From assembly GCF_022201045.2 (NCBI RefSeq), contig NC_068557.1, forward strand, positions 22,793,501 through 22,857,500: a stretch of DNA of 64,000 bases. Direction: 5' to 3'. Position 1 is the first letter of the stretch. Every line of letters starts with the position of its first letter. The translations under genes and the position numbers were made by a program. A model generated the notes under the pieces. It did no database searches. It saw nothing but the letters and a program-made list of their open reading frames with translations, and was not told the DNA's origin. The DNA comes from Citrus sinensis (taxonomy: Eukaryota > Streptophyta > Magnoliopsida > Sapindales > Rutaceae). Of the stretch, positions 13,002 through 24,644 are shown in pieces.

Positions 13002-13378
13002 ACTTAAATTCCTCATGAATTGCTTTCTTTAGCAAGCAGAGCAAAAAGACTAGAACTTGTATTGAAAATAATACTTGAATTAGAAATGTTTACAGACCAT
13101 CGTCTATTTATACATAAAGAAACAAAAGTGACAGCTAGCTAAAAATAACAAATTTAGATAAAACAAAATAATCCAGCAATCATTAGCCAATGATATGGTG
13201 CTTCTAGAATCTTCATCCATTCATTCATTCCATGTGCTGGTATTTCTCTGTGTAGCAGTTTTGCCATCTCATAGAATTTGCATTAGCTGGAAATAAATAG
13301 GTGTAGCTTGTGTGGCATGCCAATGTGTCACTAAGCTCAGCTGATGACTTGTCGTGGTCATGGCTGCTATCTTCAACA
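13002..13378 (-). repeat. 3' LTR of the copia element
   Basis: A 377-bp direct repeat of 17827-18203. It is the 3' LTR because the element reads on the minus strand. A polypurine tract (minus-strand TTTGAGAGAGGG, about 13379-13390) abuts its inner edge. Confidence 0.93.
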
Positions 13379-16300
13379 CCCTCTCTCAAACACAAGATTT
13401 TGTCAAACACCTTGAGTTTGCTTTTGAAGCAGCTGAATTTATAGTAAGGTAGTGGCTTGGTTAGAACATCAGCTATTTGGTCTCTGCCTGCAACAAAACT
13501 GATTTCCAACTCACCTTTAGCTACCATATCCCTGATAAAGTGTAGATCTATCTCAAAGTGTTTAGTTTTTGAGTGAAATACAGGATTGGTAGCTATTGCA
13601 GCTGCACTTGTGCTATCATTTAGGATTGTTTGTGTTCTTTGTATTTCTATTTTCAGCTCACTTAGTAAAGAACTAATCCATGTAAGTTCTGTAGTGCAAA
13701 GAACCATTGCTCTATATTCTGATTCAGCCGTAGATCTAGCAACTAAGCCTTGCTTTCTTGAACTCCAAGCAATGAGATTTCCACCCAAGAATACACAATA
13801 ACCACTAATAGATCTCCTGTCATCCAAATCATTTGCTCAATCTGCATCTGTGTAAGCTATTAGATCAAAGTAATCTGATCTTTTGAACTTCAGACACATA
13901 TTCATGGTGCTTTTGAGATACCTCAATACTCTCTTGCATGCTATCCAGTGAGGTTGCCTAGGATCATACATGTATTGGCTGAGTTTGTTCACTGAATAAG
14001 CAAGTTCAGGTCTTGTGAGTATTGTATACTGCAGGCTACCTATAACACTTCGATACAATGTGGGATCATAAAACTTTTCTCCTTCATTTTTCTTCAGTTT
14101 TTCTGTAGTGCTGAAAGGTGATTCAATTCCTTTACATTCACTTATTTATGTTCTGGCAAGTAGATCCTGTATGTACTTGGTCTGAGATAACAGAATGGCA
14201 TTTTGGTTTCTGTTCACCTGAATCCCCAGAAAGAAGTTCAGCTCCCCCAAGTCTTTTAAAGCAAATGCTCTATTTAAATTACTGATTAGCTTTTTAATAC
14301 TTCCACTGTTGTCACCTGTAATGATGATGTCGTCAACATAAATCAGCAGTATAACCATCTCAGATTTTGTTCTTCTGTAGAATAATGAGGTATCACACTT
14401 GGAATTTTCAAATCCCCAAGAGTTCAAAGCACCCTTTAGTTTGTCAAACCATGCCCTGGGAGCTTGTCTCAGACCATACAATGCTTTCTTTAATCTGCAT
14501 ATGTGATTAGGCTTACTTTTGTCCACAAAGCCTTCAGGCTGCGGCATGTAAACTATCTCTATCAGCTCAGCATTCAAGAAGGCATTATTTATGTCTACCT
14601 GCCTCAAACTCCAGTCATTGTTTACTGCCAAGGTGAGGATGATTCTGATTGTTGCAGCCTTGACAACTGGGCTAAAAGTTTCTGTGAAATCAATACCTGG
14701 AATCTGCAAAAATCCCTTCACCACTAATCTAGCCTTATATTTGTTTATGGTTCCATCTGGATTCTCTTTGACTCTGTACTCCTATTTATTTCCAATCAAC
14801 TTGCAACTTGAGTCACTTGGTACCAAGGTCCATGTTTCATTTTTCAGCAAGGCATTGTATTCATCTTCCATTGCCTTCTTCCAGTTTGGTTCTTTTAAAG
14901 CTTTTGAGGTGTTTAAAGGTAATGCAGTTTGTGGTTGAGTAGAAACTTGGTATAGCTTTGGTTTAAAAATCCATGCCTTAGATCTTGTTACCATAGGGTG
15001 TGAAGGTATAGCTTCTTTTGTGTTTGGAGCTGTGATAGGGGATGAAGGTTGGTCATTTTCTTGAAGCTGGTGAGTTGCATGAGGAGAAGACAATTGGTTA
15101 TTTAACATCATATCAGTGCTTAAGTTCTGTTGTGTTTTACCTTGGTCAAGGTTCTGAAGTTGTTCTGAAGCTTCAGGAGTTTCAAAAGAGGGGCCTTGAT
15201 CGACTGCTGTCTGAGTGTTTTGAGGAGTATCAAGGGAGAATGACACGATCTGAAATTTTTCTATGAGAGTAACAAAATCACTTTGACTTGTGGACTCTTG
15301 TCTACTGAACTTGGTATCATTAGAGAAAGGAAATGAGCTTTCATTGAATCTAACACTTGCAGAGATATATATTCTACATGAGTGATGCATGCAAACATAT
15401 CCCTTGTGAGTTGTGCTTATTCCTAGTAATGTGCATTTGACAGTGTGGAAATCAAGCTTGTGTTTGTTATATGGTCTCAAGAATGGATAACATTCACATC
15501 CAAATACTCTGATTTGTGAGTAATTTGGTTTGCAATGGTAAAGCAATTCAAAAGGAGTTTTATTTTCAATAACAGGTGAGGCTAATCTGTTGATAATGTA
15601 AGTGGCATAAGTGAAAGCTTCTTGCCAGAATTTTAATGGCATTTTAGCTTGTGCTAGCAATGTGAGTCCAGTTTCTACCACATGTCTGTGTTTTCTCTCA
15701 ACTTTGCCATTTTGTTCATGTAGATATGGACATGATTGTCTCAATGCTATGCCCTCTTTGTCAATAAATGTTTTGAATAGTTTAAACTCTCCTCCCATGT
15801 CTGTCTGTAATGCTTTAATTCTCAGATTCAATTGGTTTTCAATTTAGCTTTTAAAGGTAATGAATGTATTGAGGGCTTGAGATTTTGTTGTCAAGGGAAA
15901 CAGCCAGGTGTATCTTGTCATGTCATCCACAAACGATATGTAATATTTATGTCCATGACTTGAGGGAATTGGTGCTGGTCCCTATAAGTCAGCATGAATC
16001 AATTCTAAAGCCTTGCTGGTTTTAGTTTCTGTGCTTTTGAAGTTTTGTTTAGATTGTTTTCCATACTGACATGCACAACAGAATGAGGGAACAAAATTCT
16101 TATTTAATTTGAACTGATTACAAGACAACAAGGTGCTTTTTAGAGCAGACTCATTTGAGTGCCCTAGTCTAAGATGCCAGAGATCAATATCTTTCAAAGC
16201 AAAGCATCATTGCTTGGTCTATCAGTTTCAGAGGACTCAACACAAACATTTGCTAACTTGACACTACTCAAATTAAATGACAACATAGACACTGGATTGC

Positions 16301-17645
16301 TAATGCAATTTATTGACTCAAGCATGAAAGAAGAAGATAAGACAGCAGCATAAGGAGTTTTGTTCACACTCAGGTGAGTAGGTAAGCACAATAGCTCATA
16401 AAGCCCCTCTCTAGCCACTCCTTTCACCAGAATTTTCCCCTGTCTTTTGTCCTTGATAAAACACACAGATTTTTGAAATTCGATATTAATGTCATTATCA
16501 TGCAATAATCTGGAAATGCTAATGAGATTTTTAGTGATGCTTGGCACAAATAATATGTCATTCAAGGTAATGTGTATGTGTGGATTTGAAGTGGAAAGCA
16601 TAGAGTTACCAATGTGAGAAATCAGGAGTTTTTCACCATTTCCAACAGTTAACTTTTCATTACCTTGATACTCAGAGTTGATGTTTATGTTGTTAAGGGC
16701 ATTTGTCACATGGTTTGTGGCACCACTGTCACCTCTTGGTTCTCTCCTTTGGCTTGGTTGTGGTACATAATTCTTTTTGAATCTGTGCCAGCAATCAGCA
16801 GCCGTGTGTCCCATTTTCCAGCAAATTTGACAAGGCCTCTTTGGATTTGCACCATCATCACTTACAGCTTTTCCCTTCCCTTTGTCATGAGAGTTCTGAT
16901 TTCCTTGACCATTACCAAATCCATTGCCAGGGGTTCTGAAAACTATACCAGGTTGATATTGATTTCCAGCCCTATTCTGGTTGTTCCAATTCCTTCTCCC
17001 ATTTCTCATTTGTGTGTAGTTTGCTTCTATAGTTCCTGAGCTTCGGTTGTGTTCAGTTCTGTTTTCTTGGCTGAGAAGCATGCCATAGACTTCAGAATGT
17101 GAGGGACTTTCCTGCATTGAATTTATGCTAGCAATGACTGAATCATATTCTGATCCCAAACCAGCAAATACACACATGATAAAGTCATCATCACTCATAT
17201 TACTCCCTGCAGCCCTAAGAGCATTTAATATGGACTTCATTCTAGAGTAATACTCATAAATGGTTAATGAGCCCTTTTTGATGGTCTGGATTTGTGTTCT
17301 GAGATGTAGGATTCTAGCTCTAGTTCTTGTACCAAATTGATTGGAAAGAGTTGTCCACACCTCAAAGGAGGTGGAACAATCCACCATAGTGCCTAGCACA
17401 TCCTCACTAAGTGAAGATAACAACCAACTTAGGAGGATGTGGTCCTGCTTTTTCCAGACTTGGTAATCTGGGTTAGGTGTGGTAATTATTGTTTGATCTT
17501 GTCCAAGGTTTATGAAAACTCTAGGAGGGCAGACATGGCTGCCATCTATGAATCCCTCAAGTTCATTTGCTCTAATGCTGGAAATCACTTGTGATCTCCA
17601 GAGCATAAAATTATTTTGATTTAGTTTAATGGGAGTTGTGAACAC
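13225..17645 (-). pseudogene. Copia gag-pol polyprotein, interrupted by stops
   Basis: The polyprotein copied the element and integrated the cDNA. Gag starts at 17645 (MFTTPIKLNQNNFMLWRSQV) and carries a CCHC zinc knuckle (CQICWKMGHTAADC). Protease DSGATNH follows at about 16720, then a GAG-pre-integrase block (LWHLRLGHSN) near 16170. The integrase core is read from about 15990 to 15400 (LQTDMGGEF, then LHEQNGKVERKHRHVVE). Reverse transcriptase has LLIYVDDIIITGDN near 14330, and RNase H has SGYCVFLGG with STAESEYRAM near 13750. In-frame stops break it near 16197, 15980, 15840, 14780, 14145 and 13838. Homology is strong throughout, so loss of function is recent. Confidence 0.9.
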
Positions 17646-17814
17646 ATATGTGCTGCTGGTAATGTGCTGAGTGGGTGAGGGTGAGACGTGACTCGAGTTT
17701 TGTTCAATGTTTTAAGGGGTGTTTTGGTTTTCATTTTGATTCAAGTTTTCCATCTGATCGTTTTGGTTCACATTTGCTTGTGTGCTGCTGCTGCTTGCCA
17801 TAGCTTTGAAGATG

Positions 17815-17826
17815 GCTCTGATACCA
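17815..17826 (-). other. Primer-binding site for initiator Met-tRNA (copia)
   Basis: The minus strand reads TGGTATCAGAGC immediately after the 5' LTR. This is the standard copia primer-binding site, complementary to the 3' end of plant initiator methionine tRNA. Confidence 0.93.
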
Positions 17827-18203
17827 ACTTAAATTCCTCAGGAATTGCTTTCTTTAGCAAGCAGAGCACAAAGACCAGAACTTGTATTGAAAATAATACT
17901 TGAATTAGAAATGTTTACGGACCATCGTCTATTTATACATAAAGAAACAAAAGTGACAACTAGCTAAAAATAACAAATTCAGATAAAACAAAATAATCCA
18001 GCAATCATTAGCCAATGATATGGTGCTTCCAGAATCTTCGTCCATTCATTCATTCCATGTGCTGGTATTTCTCTGTGTAGCAGTTTTGCCACCTCATAGA
18101 ATTTGCATTAGTTGGAAATAAATAGGTGTAGCTTATGTGGCATGCCAATGTGTCACTAAGCTCAGCTGATGACTTGTCATGGTCATGGCTGCTATCTTCA
18201 ACA
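17827..18203 (-). repeat. 5' LTR of the copia element
   Basis: A 377-bp direct repeat of 13002-13378, placed upstream of gag on the minus strand. The minus-strand end AATTTAAGT runs directly into the primer-binding site without the usual terminal CA. Confidence 0.93.
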
Positions 18204-18699
18204 GAGGCAACATGGCATACTTCAAGTAATCCCACAAGATGTGCAGCCATGGGAGAGAAAGATTCGTGGAGTTGATAGTGGGGTAGACTTGTCTGGGAAA
18301 ATGGAAGCAGAGATCAATGAATTGGTCCAACCGATGGCTCAATCTTGTGGAAGGTGATGATGGTGTGGATGAAAGTGAATATATGCAATGGTATTTGAGA
18401 ATTACTCGTAAACTTGTTGGAAGGCCGACACCATACCCGGGTACTGTAAGGTTTAGAACCAAGAAAAAGAGAACGGTAAGGCTCTGAACGGCTAGCTGAT
18501 GCATTTGTGTTATTCAAGTGAATTAAATATATGAGTATTTCTTTGTTTGTTCAACAAAGTACTGGCTTGAGGGATATTGCATGTATAGCAGATTCATTCT
18601 CGGTAAAAGGTTGAATCCCCAACAAATTGAGTCAATTTCAAGGATCAGGGATATTGCCCATTATTGTTTAGGGGACTAAGATGGAGTTGTAGGAAATCT

Positions 18700-21001
18700 G
18701 TCAAGGACTTATCAGATTGAATATGAGAAGAGGTTAGAGGGAAGGGGGAGCATAATGCGAAAGGATAGCGGAAAGCGCTAGCAGAAGGATGATATGTCTC
18801 AGTTTTCTGATGCAACTTCTGAGGGTGATCGGTTGAAATCATCGTGATTATGATTGTCAGACTGAATCTGGGAAAAGGGTTACGAAGAAGGATAGGATTA
18901 GTAGAAAACCTACAGGGAAATGCAAGAAGGATGATTCCATGCAATGCTATGCAACCATCAAGGAAGACCAATCTCAGTTATGCAGTAATCCTAACAAGAA
19001 TTATCAAAACAGCTATATCATGATGATGTTAAACAATCACGGCCACAACATTTAGAAAGCTCAATCAATGCTTCAGAGTTATATCTTGAAGATGTTGAGG
19101 ATGTCGATGTACAGCAATCCCCTGGTGATAGTAAGGTTGAACCATCACTACTGTGTCAAGTATCTTGTGAAGGCAACGATGTACAGCTTGCAGCAAAGAT
19201 GGTTAATGACGTTTTAAGTGCGCAACAATGCCGTGCTGATCTGAAGACTGATGTATCTGAACAATGTCAAGCAGTTGGTGAAGGTGATGATGTAAAAGCT
19301 TTTCCAAGAGGAAGAATGGCTGACGAAGATATGAAAATGCGGCTTTATCATGCTGATAGCAAGGTTGATCAGTTATGACCATGTAAAGCAGGAGGGGATG
19401 GTGATAGTATGCAAGTTTGTCCAGCAGCAAATGAAGTTGATGCACTGTGAGCAACATTTAAAATTTTCAGATTTGCAACTTTGTCATGTCGCTAGTGAGA
19501 GTGTTCCTCAAACAGCCAAAGCTGCAGAGGAGGCCATTCCATAGTCACTTGTTGGAAGAAGATATCATACAGCACATTGACGAGTGACTGAAACACTTTG
19601 AAATTATGTGACTTATTTTTTTGTCTCCCAATTTCTGTAAGAGCCTTCCTACAAGAGATAAAGATTGCTCGTTAGCCTTGATTGACTCCTACTGCAGTTG
19701 ATTCCATTCCTTTCATTTTGTATAAGAGGGAGCTTAAAATGAAGATTGCAGGTTCTCCTAAGTACAGCTGAGAATTTCTGGTGCAATTAATCTGCTCAAG
19801 CTCTCATCTCCACAAAAGAATCCTGATCTGCATATCATATGAGCCATTTGGCACTGGGTACTAAATTGTATTTCGCATATTCTTTTACTTTGTATCATCT
19901 GTGACTTTCAAGTCATCTCAATAGCATCTCATCTGGTTTAAAAGATCAGCTTCTATTAGGAAGAGTTAAACTTACAATCCAGTGTAGACAACTGGAAGTC
20001 TGAATTACACAAATTCTATGAGAATGGACTTATATATTCACTAAATTGCCTCCATTCAAGTTTTAGTCCTTTACGTGTTCAACTTACGCATCTTGAAGTT
20101 CAAACAATAGTTTCTGGCAAGGTTCAAGGTCCTTGGTAAAAGGTAAGATTTTGTGTGATGCCGTCAATTTGCTGATGCGTGTTCATCAAAACTTTGGCGT
20201 TGGTAGAATTCAGATTCTTCACTTATGTTTGGTCATAGAGAATGTACAAGCAAAAAACTATTAGAGGGTTGACAAGTCAGGTCAATTTCATCGCTGGTTG
20301 CAATAATTGATCAACCTATAACGACTGAATAGGTCCCTAAAAAGAGACATTTTAGCCTAAGTTATGACGCTTATTTTTCATTCCTCATGTCTTGTTTTCT
20401 ATAGCCACACAACACAGAAGAATTACCTTCACGGATGAGATATGAGGTAAAATTATAGATGGAATTCGAAAAGGACCCATCAGTCTGCAGGGCCGGACCC
20501 TTTGTAAGAACCAACTGCTACATTTGTCTATGCCAGGGCATCACATGTTGAAACCCAAACAAAGACAACTCTATATTTTTCACCTGCCTGGTGAAATGTA
20601 AACACGTAAAGAATGGAGGAAATACAATCACATCTCTAATCTTATAGTGTGATTTACTCGAAGCATCGAGCAATCTCGTTTGGGCCATTCATCTCAAGTT
20701 TTCAACACTAGCATTAATTGGATGTCAACCTTTTGTTAGAGTGTTTGCCTTCCAAGACTGGACACTTTCCCTACTTGTGTTTATTGGTTTCTGTGATGAG
20801 TTGCAGCAAAGTTTAAAGCTTTTCTTGTTTACTAATAATTTAATTTTACTAGAATTTGAGGCTGAGTGAGGACAAAGTTCACAATTACTTTTGTTAAAGA
20901 GTATGGTTCCGATGTTCGCTGATGGACATGAATGCCCAAATTGTAGGAATATTTTTAACACTTACCCATGCCTCTGAAACTAACCCTTTTAAGTCTCTCC
21001 A
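18700..21001. other. Intergenic DNA and possible MAIN-LIKE tail
   Basis: From 18700 to about 19556 broken frames rich in acidic and Ser residues (for example LYLEDVEDVDVQQSPGD near 19085) could be the remains of the MAIN-LIKE C-terminus; support is weak. From 19560 to 21001 I see no coding potential, repeat or RNA gene. Confidence 0.4.
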
Positions 21002-21009
21002 CTTGTCAC

Positions 21010-22713
21010 TAAAGATGGCCAATGGGCCGGGCGGCACGTGGCACGACACGTGTCCGTACGGCACAGCACGGCACGAGTACGTTTCGGTGAGGCACGAGGC
21101 ATGGCACGGCACGCACGTGGGCCGTGCCTGACCTAGAATTTTAGGCACGCGGGCCTTAAAGCACGGCACGATTAGAGATGGGCCAAAGCACGGCACGCGA
21201 AAAAGCACGTAATAAGCACGGTTCATTAGTGGGCTAGCACGTGGCCCGTGAGCCATTAATAGCACGTGGGCCAAAATATATCTAAGTAAATTTTTTTAAC
21301 AAAAAGTAAATATAAAATGTTATGAAATTAAAGTACAATATCTTGAAATTAAATGTTTTAATATATTTTTTAGTATAGACTTTTAAAAATTAATTTAAAT
21401 CATTAAATCTTAGTTTAAATAAATATTCTAATCTTTTATGTTTATAGTTTATTAAATGAATAAGTAAATATCATGATTTTAATAAATAAAATTATAAATA
21501 TCATAATTTTATTTATGATATTTATTAAATGAATAATGTTATTTATGATATTTAATTTTATTTATGATATTTATTTATGTTTATAATTTATTAAATGAAT
21601 AAGTAAATAATTAAATATCATGATTTTAATAAATAAGGTTATAAATATCATAAATTTATAAATTATAAATAAAAAATAAATTTTTTTACAAAATTAATAA
21701 TAAAATATTTTTCATATGAAATATTTTTCATATTAATATTAAATCATAACTTAGTTAATATTTAATAGAGATACGTTTCATTTGTGAATGAAATATTTTC
21801 CATTTTATACACAAGAAAAATTATGATAAATTAAAAATTACATTTTCATTAAATGAAATTAAAGTACAATTATAATATTAGTAATTTAAATAAAATTAGG
21901 TGTAATTTGCATCACTACAGTTAACAGTACATCTCAACTAGGTTGGCACCTACTGAATCATCTATCATTTGCAAATTTACAACCTTCTCACTAATAAAAA
22001 TTGTTTCAAAAAGTTACAAGAAAAAAGAATCTCTAGTCTTTGGAAGTGGCTTCAATGTTCAGTACTCTGCATAATCTGAATCCACTTCATCTTGATCAAC
22101 ATTCAAACTCTCAATTTGTTTAATTAAAGCATTTTGCCAATCTTGTTGCACTCGGTGTTCAGCATCTTCCCAATCTTTCAAACACAACAAAGAGTCTAAT
22201 GTCTCTGATGACAATCTTGACCGATGTTCATCTAGAAATTAATTATTATAATGATTATTCGAGGATTGTATTTTTAATTTTAATTAATTATTATTATGAT
22301 CTATGGAATTAAATTTAATTAAATTTATGTATTGTTGTGTTATGAATTATGATTGATTATTGTGAAATAAAATATATAGTTGTGAAATTGTGATAAACTA
22401 ATAATAAAATGTTAATTGCTCTCTTAATAAAAATTAATATAATTATAATTGTGAATATTATTATTATTATTATTATTATTATTATGTTGGTGGGCTTAAA
22501 AAAGCACGTCAGGCACGTGGGCTTGAATAAAACACGCTAGGCACGCTAAAAAAAAAAAAATTGGTGGGCTTTTTTTAGGCACGGCCTACGGCACGGCACG
22601 AGAGGGCTCGTGCCGTGGGCCGTGACGGGCTCAACTGAAAAAAATGTAGGCACGGCACGACCCACCAAATTGGTGGGCCGACACGTGCTGGCACGGCCCA
22701 TTGGCCATAGTTA
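21010..22713. mobile_element. Decayed hAT-superfamily DNA transposon with 8-bp TSD
   Basis: The terminal inverted repeats share ATGGCCAATGGGCCG (left from 21010, right from 22713 on the opposite strand; both begin TAA). They are flanked by identical 8-bp duplications CTTGTCAC at 21002-21009 and 22714-22721, the hAT hallmark. Both subterminal regions are packed with GCACG motifs (about 17 by eye in the first 260 bp), analogous to transposase-binding repeats of Ac-type elements. The interior is AT-rich and keeps only a C-terminal transposase scrap plus an ATT microsatellite near 22455-22485. The element is internally deleted and non-autonomous. Confidence 0.92.
22059..22234 (-). pseudogene. hAT transposase C-terminal fragment
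   Basis: The minus strand reads LDEHRSRLSSETLDSLLCLK and continues with DWEDAEHRVQ to an acidic end (VDSDYAEY, then TGA at 22061-22059). The 'LDEHRSRLSSETLDSLLCLKDW' pattern matches the end of the dimerisation domain of plant Ac/hAT transposases. No other part of the transposase is recognisable, so this is the last exon remnant of the element's own gene. Confidence 0.7.
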
Positions 22714-22721
22714 CTTGTCAC

Positions 22722-23064
22722 ACGCCCGCCCCACCATAATTTTTGAAAATACTTGAATGTTAAATCAATTGTAATTACAAAGTGGAGCTTTTCTATTCAA
22801 TTCCATGAACCGAACCCATTTGTGCGTATGAAATATGTGATTTAATAACACTTTTTACAATGTCTGTTAAAATGAAGCATGCCCCCGATGGCCCAACCCA
22901 GCCTTCTTTTCCTTTCGCTGTCTCTCTAGAATCAGAGAATCAAATATGTTTCCAATCTTTTTAGACCCTACCTTGGCGTCAAATTCTCACTCAAATGTCT
23001 TGACCCACTATTAATCACTACGCCACATATCACTTCAGTCACTTCCTTCTTTTACCAACTCCCA

Positions 23065-23095
<31 letters not shown>

Positions 23096-23252
23096 TCTTA
23101 TTAACATGTTTTCCTTTTAACTTGAGTTCCATGTTCCCCTCCGGCCTCTACAGCACAAACATCAAATGAAACTCACTTCTAAAACCACAATTCATTTAGC
23201 TGCTACAGCCGATCGGCATACTCAGACCTTCATAATACAATACTTCCCCAAA
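22722..23252 (+). promoter_or_regulatory. Promoter and 5' UTR of the RLP29-like gene, with CT tract
   Basis: This stretch separates the hAT element from the LRR-protein gene. A pyrimidine tract (CT repeat, about 23065-23092) sits about 160 bp upstream of the chosen start codon, a common arrangement in plant core promoters and leaders. I could not fix a TATA box. Confidence 0.4.
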
Positions 23253-24644
23253 ATGAACAGTCCCTTGGCATTCTCTTTTCCTCTTCTTCTGCTGCTTCTC
23301 TTCTTCTTCCTTTCTTCTATTCCTTCCGTCTCTACCATATCCCCCCATGCAAAGAAACAACCCCCAAACGGCATGCTTCCATCCGAAGCTGAGACTCTTT
23401 TCAAGATCATGGACTCTATGTCCAGTGATCAATCCTGGAGAGTCTCATATTCTAACCCTTGTAAGCCTGGCTCTTCTTGGCCTGGGATTGAGTGCAAACA
23501 GGGCAATGACGGTTACCTCCATGTCACTAGACTTGACTTTGGCACCAGACCAAACCCAACTTGCAAGAAAACAGCCACATTTCCATATCAAATATTCTCT
23601 CTTTCTTATCTACAATCTGTGTTCTTTTTTAGTTGTTTCACTCACACTAAGACAACCCTCTCTGTTTCAGCTGACAGACTCTACAACTCTTCGCTTCAGC
23701 AGCTCAGCCTCAGATCAAACCCAGCTCTTGTTGGTCCAATCCCACCACAAATTTCTTCTTTGAAGTTCCTACAGATCCTCACACTGTCACAAAACCGCCT
23801 AAATGGTCAAATCCCAGTTAAAATTTTCAGTTTGAATTCTTTGGTACACCTTGACTTGAGTTATAATTTGCTTGCAGGTACCATACCAGTCCAAGTGGGC
23901 AACCTTAGAAATCTTGTAGGCCTTGATTTGAGCTATAACTCACTTACTGGGTCCATTCCCAGCACCATTGGCCAGCTGGGTATGCTTCAAAAGCTGGACT
24001 TGAGCTCAAATTCACTCACTGGTAGCATTCCTGACAGCATTGATAAGCTCAGTTTATTGGCTTTCATGGCTTTGAGTAACAACAAATTGACAGGAAATTT
24101 TCCAAAAGGATTGGCAAAATTACAAAGCTTGCAATACTTCCTTATGGATGATAATCCTATGTTTATACCTTTGCCTGTAGAGTTTGGCATCCTTGTGAAG
24201 TTACAAGAACTCAGGCTTGCCAATTCAGGATACTCAGGTTCTATACCGCCGAGCTTTTCACAGCTTAACAATTTAAGCACCCTGTCCCTTCAAAACAACA
24301 GATTAACCGGTGAAATCCCTGTAGTCTTTGGCAGTCTCTCTCACATTTATCACTTGAATCTTAGCAGGAATTTCTTGGATGGTGTGGTTCCTTTCAACTC
24401 AAGTTTCTTGAAGAGATTGGGCAGGAACTTGGACCTTAGTGGAAATCCAGGTCTTTGCTTGAATCCAGCCGAGGCATATAGTGTCAAGATTGGAATCGGA
24501 GTAAGCATATGTGGAAGCAACAAAAATGGTTCTTTAATCAAACCAGTGAAGAAATCTCAAGCTCCACGTGGACTCCAAAAATCATTCTCTCTCTTCCCTG
24601 CTTTGGGTGCTTTTGCTTTGCATTATATGTTGTTTCTAGTATGA
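23253..24644 (+). CDS. RLP29: LRR receptor-like protein, RLP29 / PII-2 type
   Basis: A secreted or surface leucine-rich-repeat protein without a kinase. The family includes Arabidopsis RLP29 and is close to TOO MANY MOUTHS and PIRIFORMOSPORA INDICA-INSENSITIVE 2; the specific ligand is unknown. Single exon. An in-frame ATG at 23166 exists, but the ATG at 23253 places a clean signal peptide at the N-terminus (hydrophobic LLLLLLFFFLSS), so it is preferred (463 residues). A cysteine-bounded N-cap follows (CKPGSSWPGIEC). About ten plant-type LRRs come next (for example LDLSYNSLTGSIPSTIGQLG), closing with CLNPAEAYSVKIGIGVSICG. A C-terminal hydrophobic tail (FPALGAFALHYMLFLV) fits a GPI anchor or tail anchor. 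The frame is intact. In Arabidopsis RLP29 lies beside PP5, as here. Confidence 0.92.
   Translation: MNSPLAFSFPLLLLLLFFFLSSIPSVSTISPHAKKQPPNGMLPSEAETLFKIMDSMSSDQSWRVSYSNPCKPGSSWPGIECKQGNDGYLHVTRLDFGTRPNPTCKKTATFPYQIFSLSYLQSVFFFSCFTHTKTTLSVSADRLYNSSLQQLSLRSNPALVGPIPPQISSLKFLQILTLSQNRLNGQIPVKIFSLNSLVHLDLSYNLLAGTIPVQVGNLRNLVGLDLSYNSLTGSIPSTIGQLGMLQKLDLSSNSLTGSIPDSIDKLSLLAFMALSNNKLTGNFPKGLAKLQSLQYFLMDDNPMFIPLPVEFGILVKLQELRLANSGYSGSIPPSFSQLNNLSTLSLQNNRLTGEIPVVFGSLSHIYHLNLSRNFLDGVVPFNSSFLKRLGRNLDLSGNPGLCLNPAEAYSVKIGIGVSICGSNKNGSLIKPVKKSQAPRGLQKSFSLFPALGAFALHYMLFLV

Larger units (their letters stand above)
13002..18203 (-). mobile_element. Ty1/copia LTR retrotransposon, minus orientation, with 5-bp TSD
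   Basis: The element is 5202 bp, bounded by two 377-bp LTRs and by GAGGC duplications at 12997-13001 and 18204-18208. On the minus strand it runs LTR, primer-binding site, gag, protease, integrase, reverse transcriptase, RNase H, polypurine tract, LTR, which is the copia domain order. The LTRs begin TGTTGAAG but end AAGT rather than CA. By eye the LTRs differ at about 12 of 377 positions (around 3%). At commonly used plant rates this means roughly one million years; treat that as approximate. Several stop codons in the polyprotein make it non-autonomous. Confidence 0.95.
11657..18690 (+). pseudogene. Decayed MAIN-LIKE / plant mobile domain gene, split by a copia element
   Basis: Plant mobile domain (PMD) proteins of the MAIN-LIKE group, including the 'PP7 long form' proteins, act in nuclear genome maintenance and silencing; the domain is shared with transposons. 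Recognisable pieces lie in order: an N-terminal start (MDACANNFGPIGGS, 11657), the core PMD (GEMTITLKDVALLLGLLVEG, about 12000-12390), a block ending AKRHLPDRCLR (about 12880-13001), and after the insertion a block reading HGILQVIPQDVQPW (from 18209) through LRITRKLVGRPTPYPG to about 18690. Reading shifts frame several times in the first kilobase, and stop codons interrupt it, so it is dead apart from the insertion. The host codons read straight across the copia insertion site once the element and one TSD are removed. A possible acidic tail extends to about 19550. Confidence 0.8.

Noticed and set aside
14503-15847. Plus-strand frames within the copia region
   Set aside because: They are antisense shadows of the copia polyprotein.
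20894-21274. 126-codon minus-strand gene
   Set aside because: It is an accidental frame through the GCACG repeat array at the hAT terminus.
23166-23252. Upstream start for the RLP29-like gene
   Set aside because: It would put 29 polar residues before the signal peptide; the ATG at 23253 gives a normal signal sequence.
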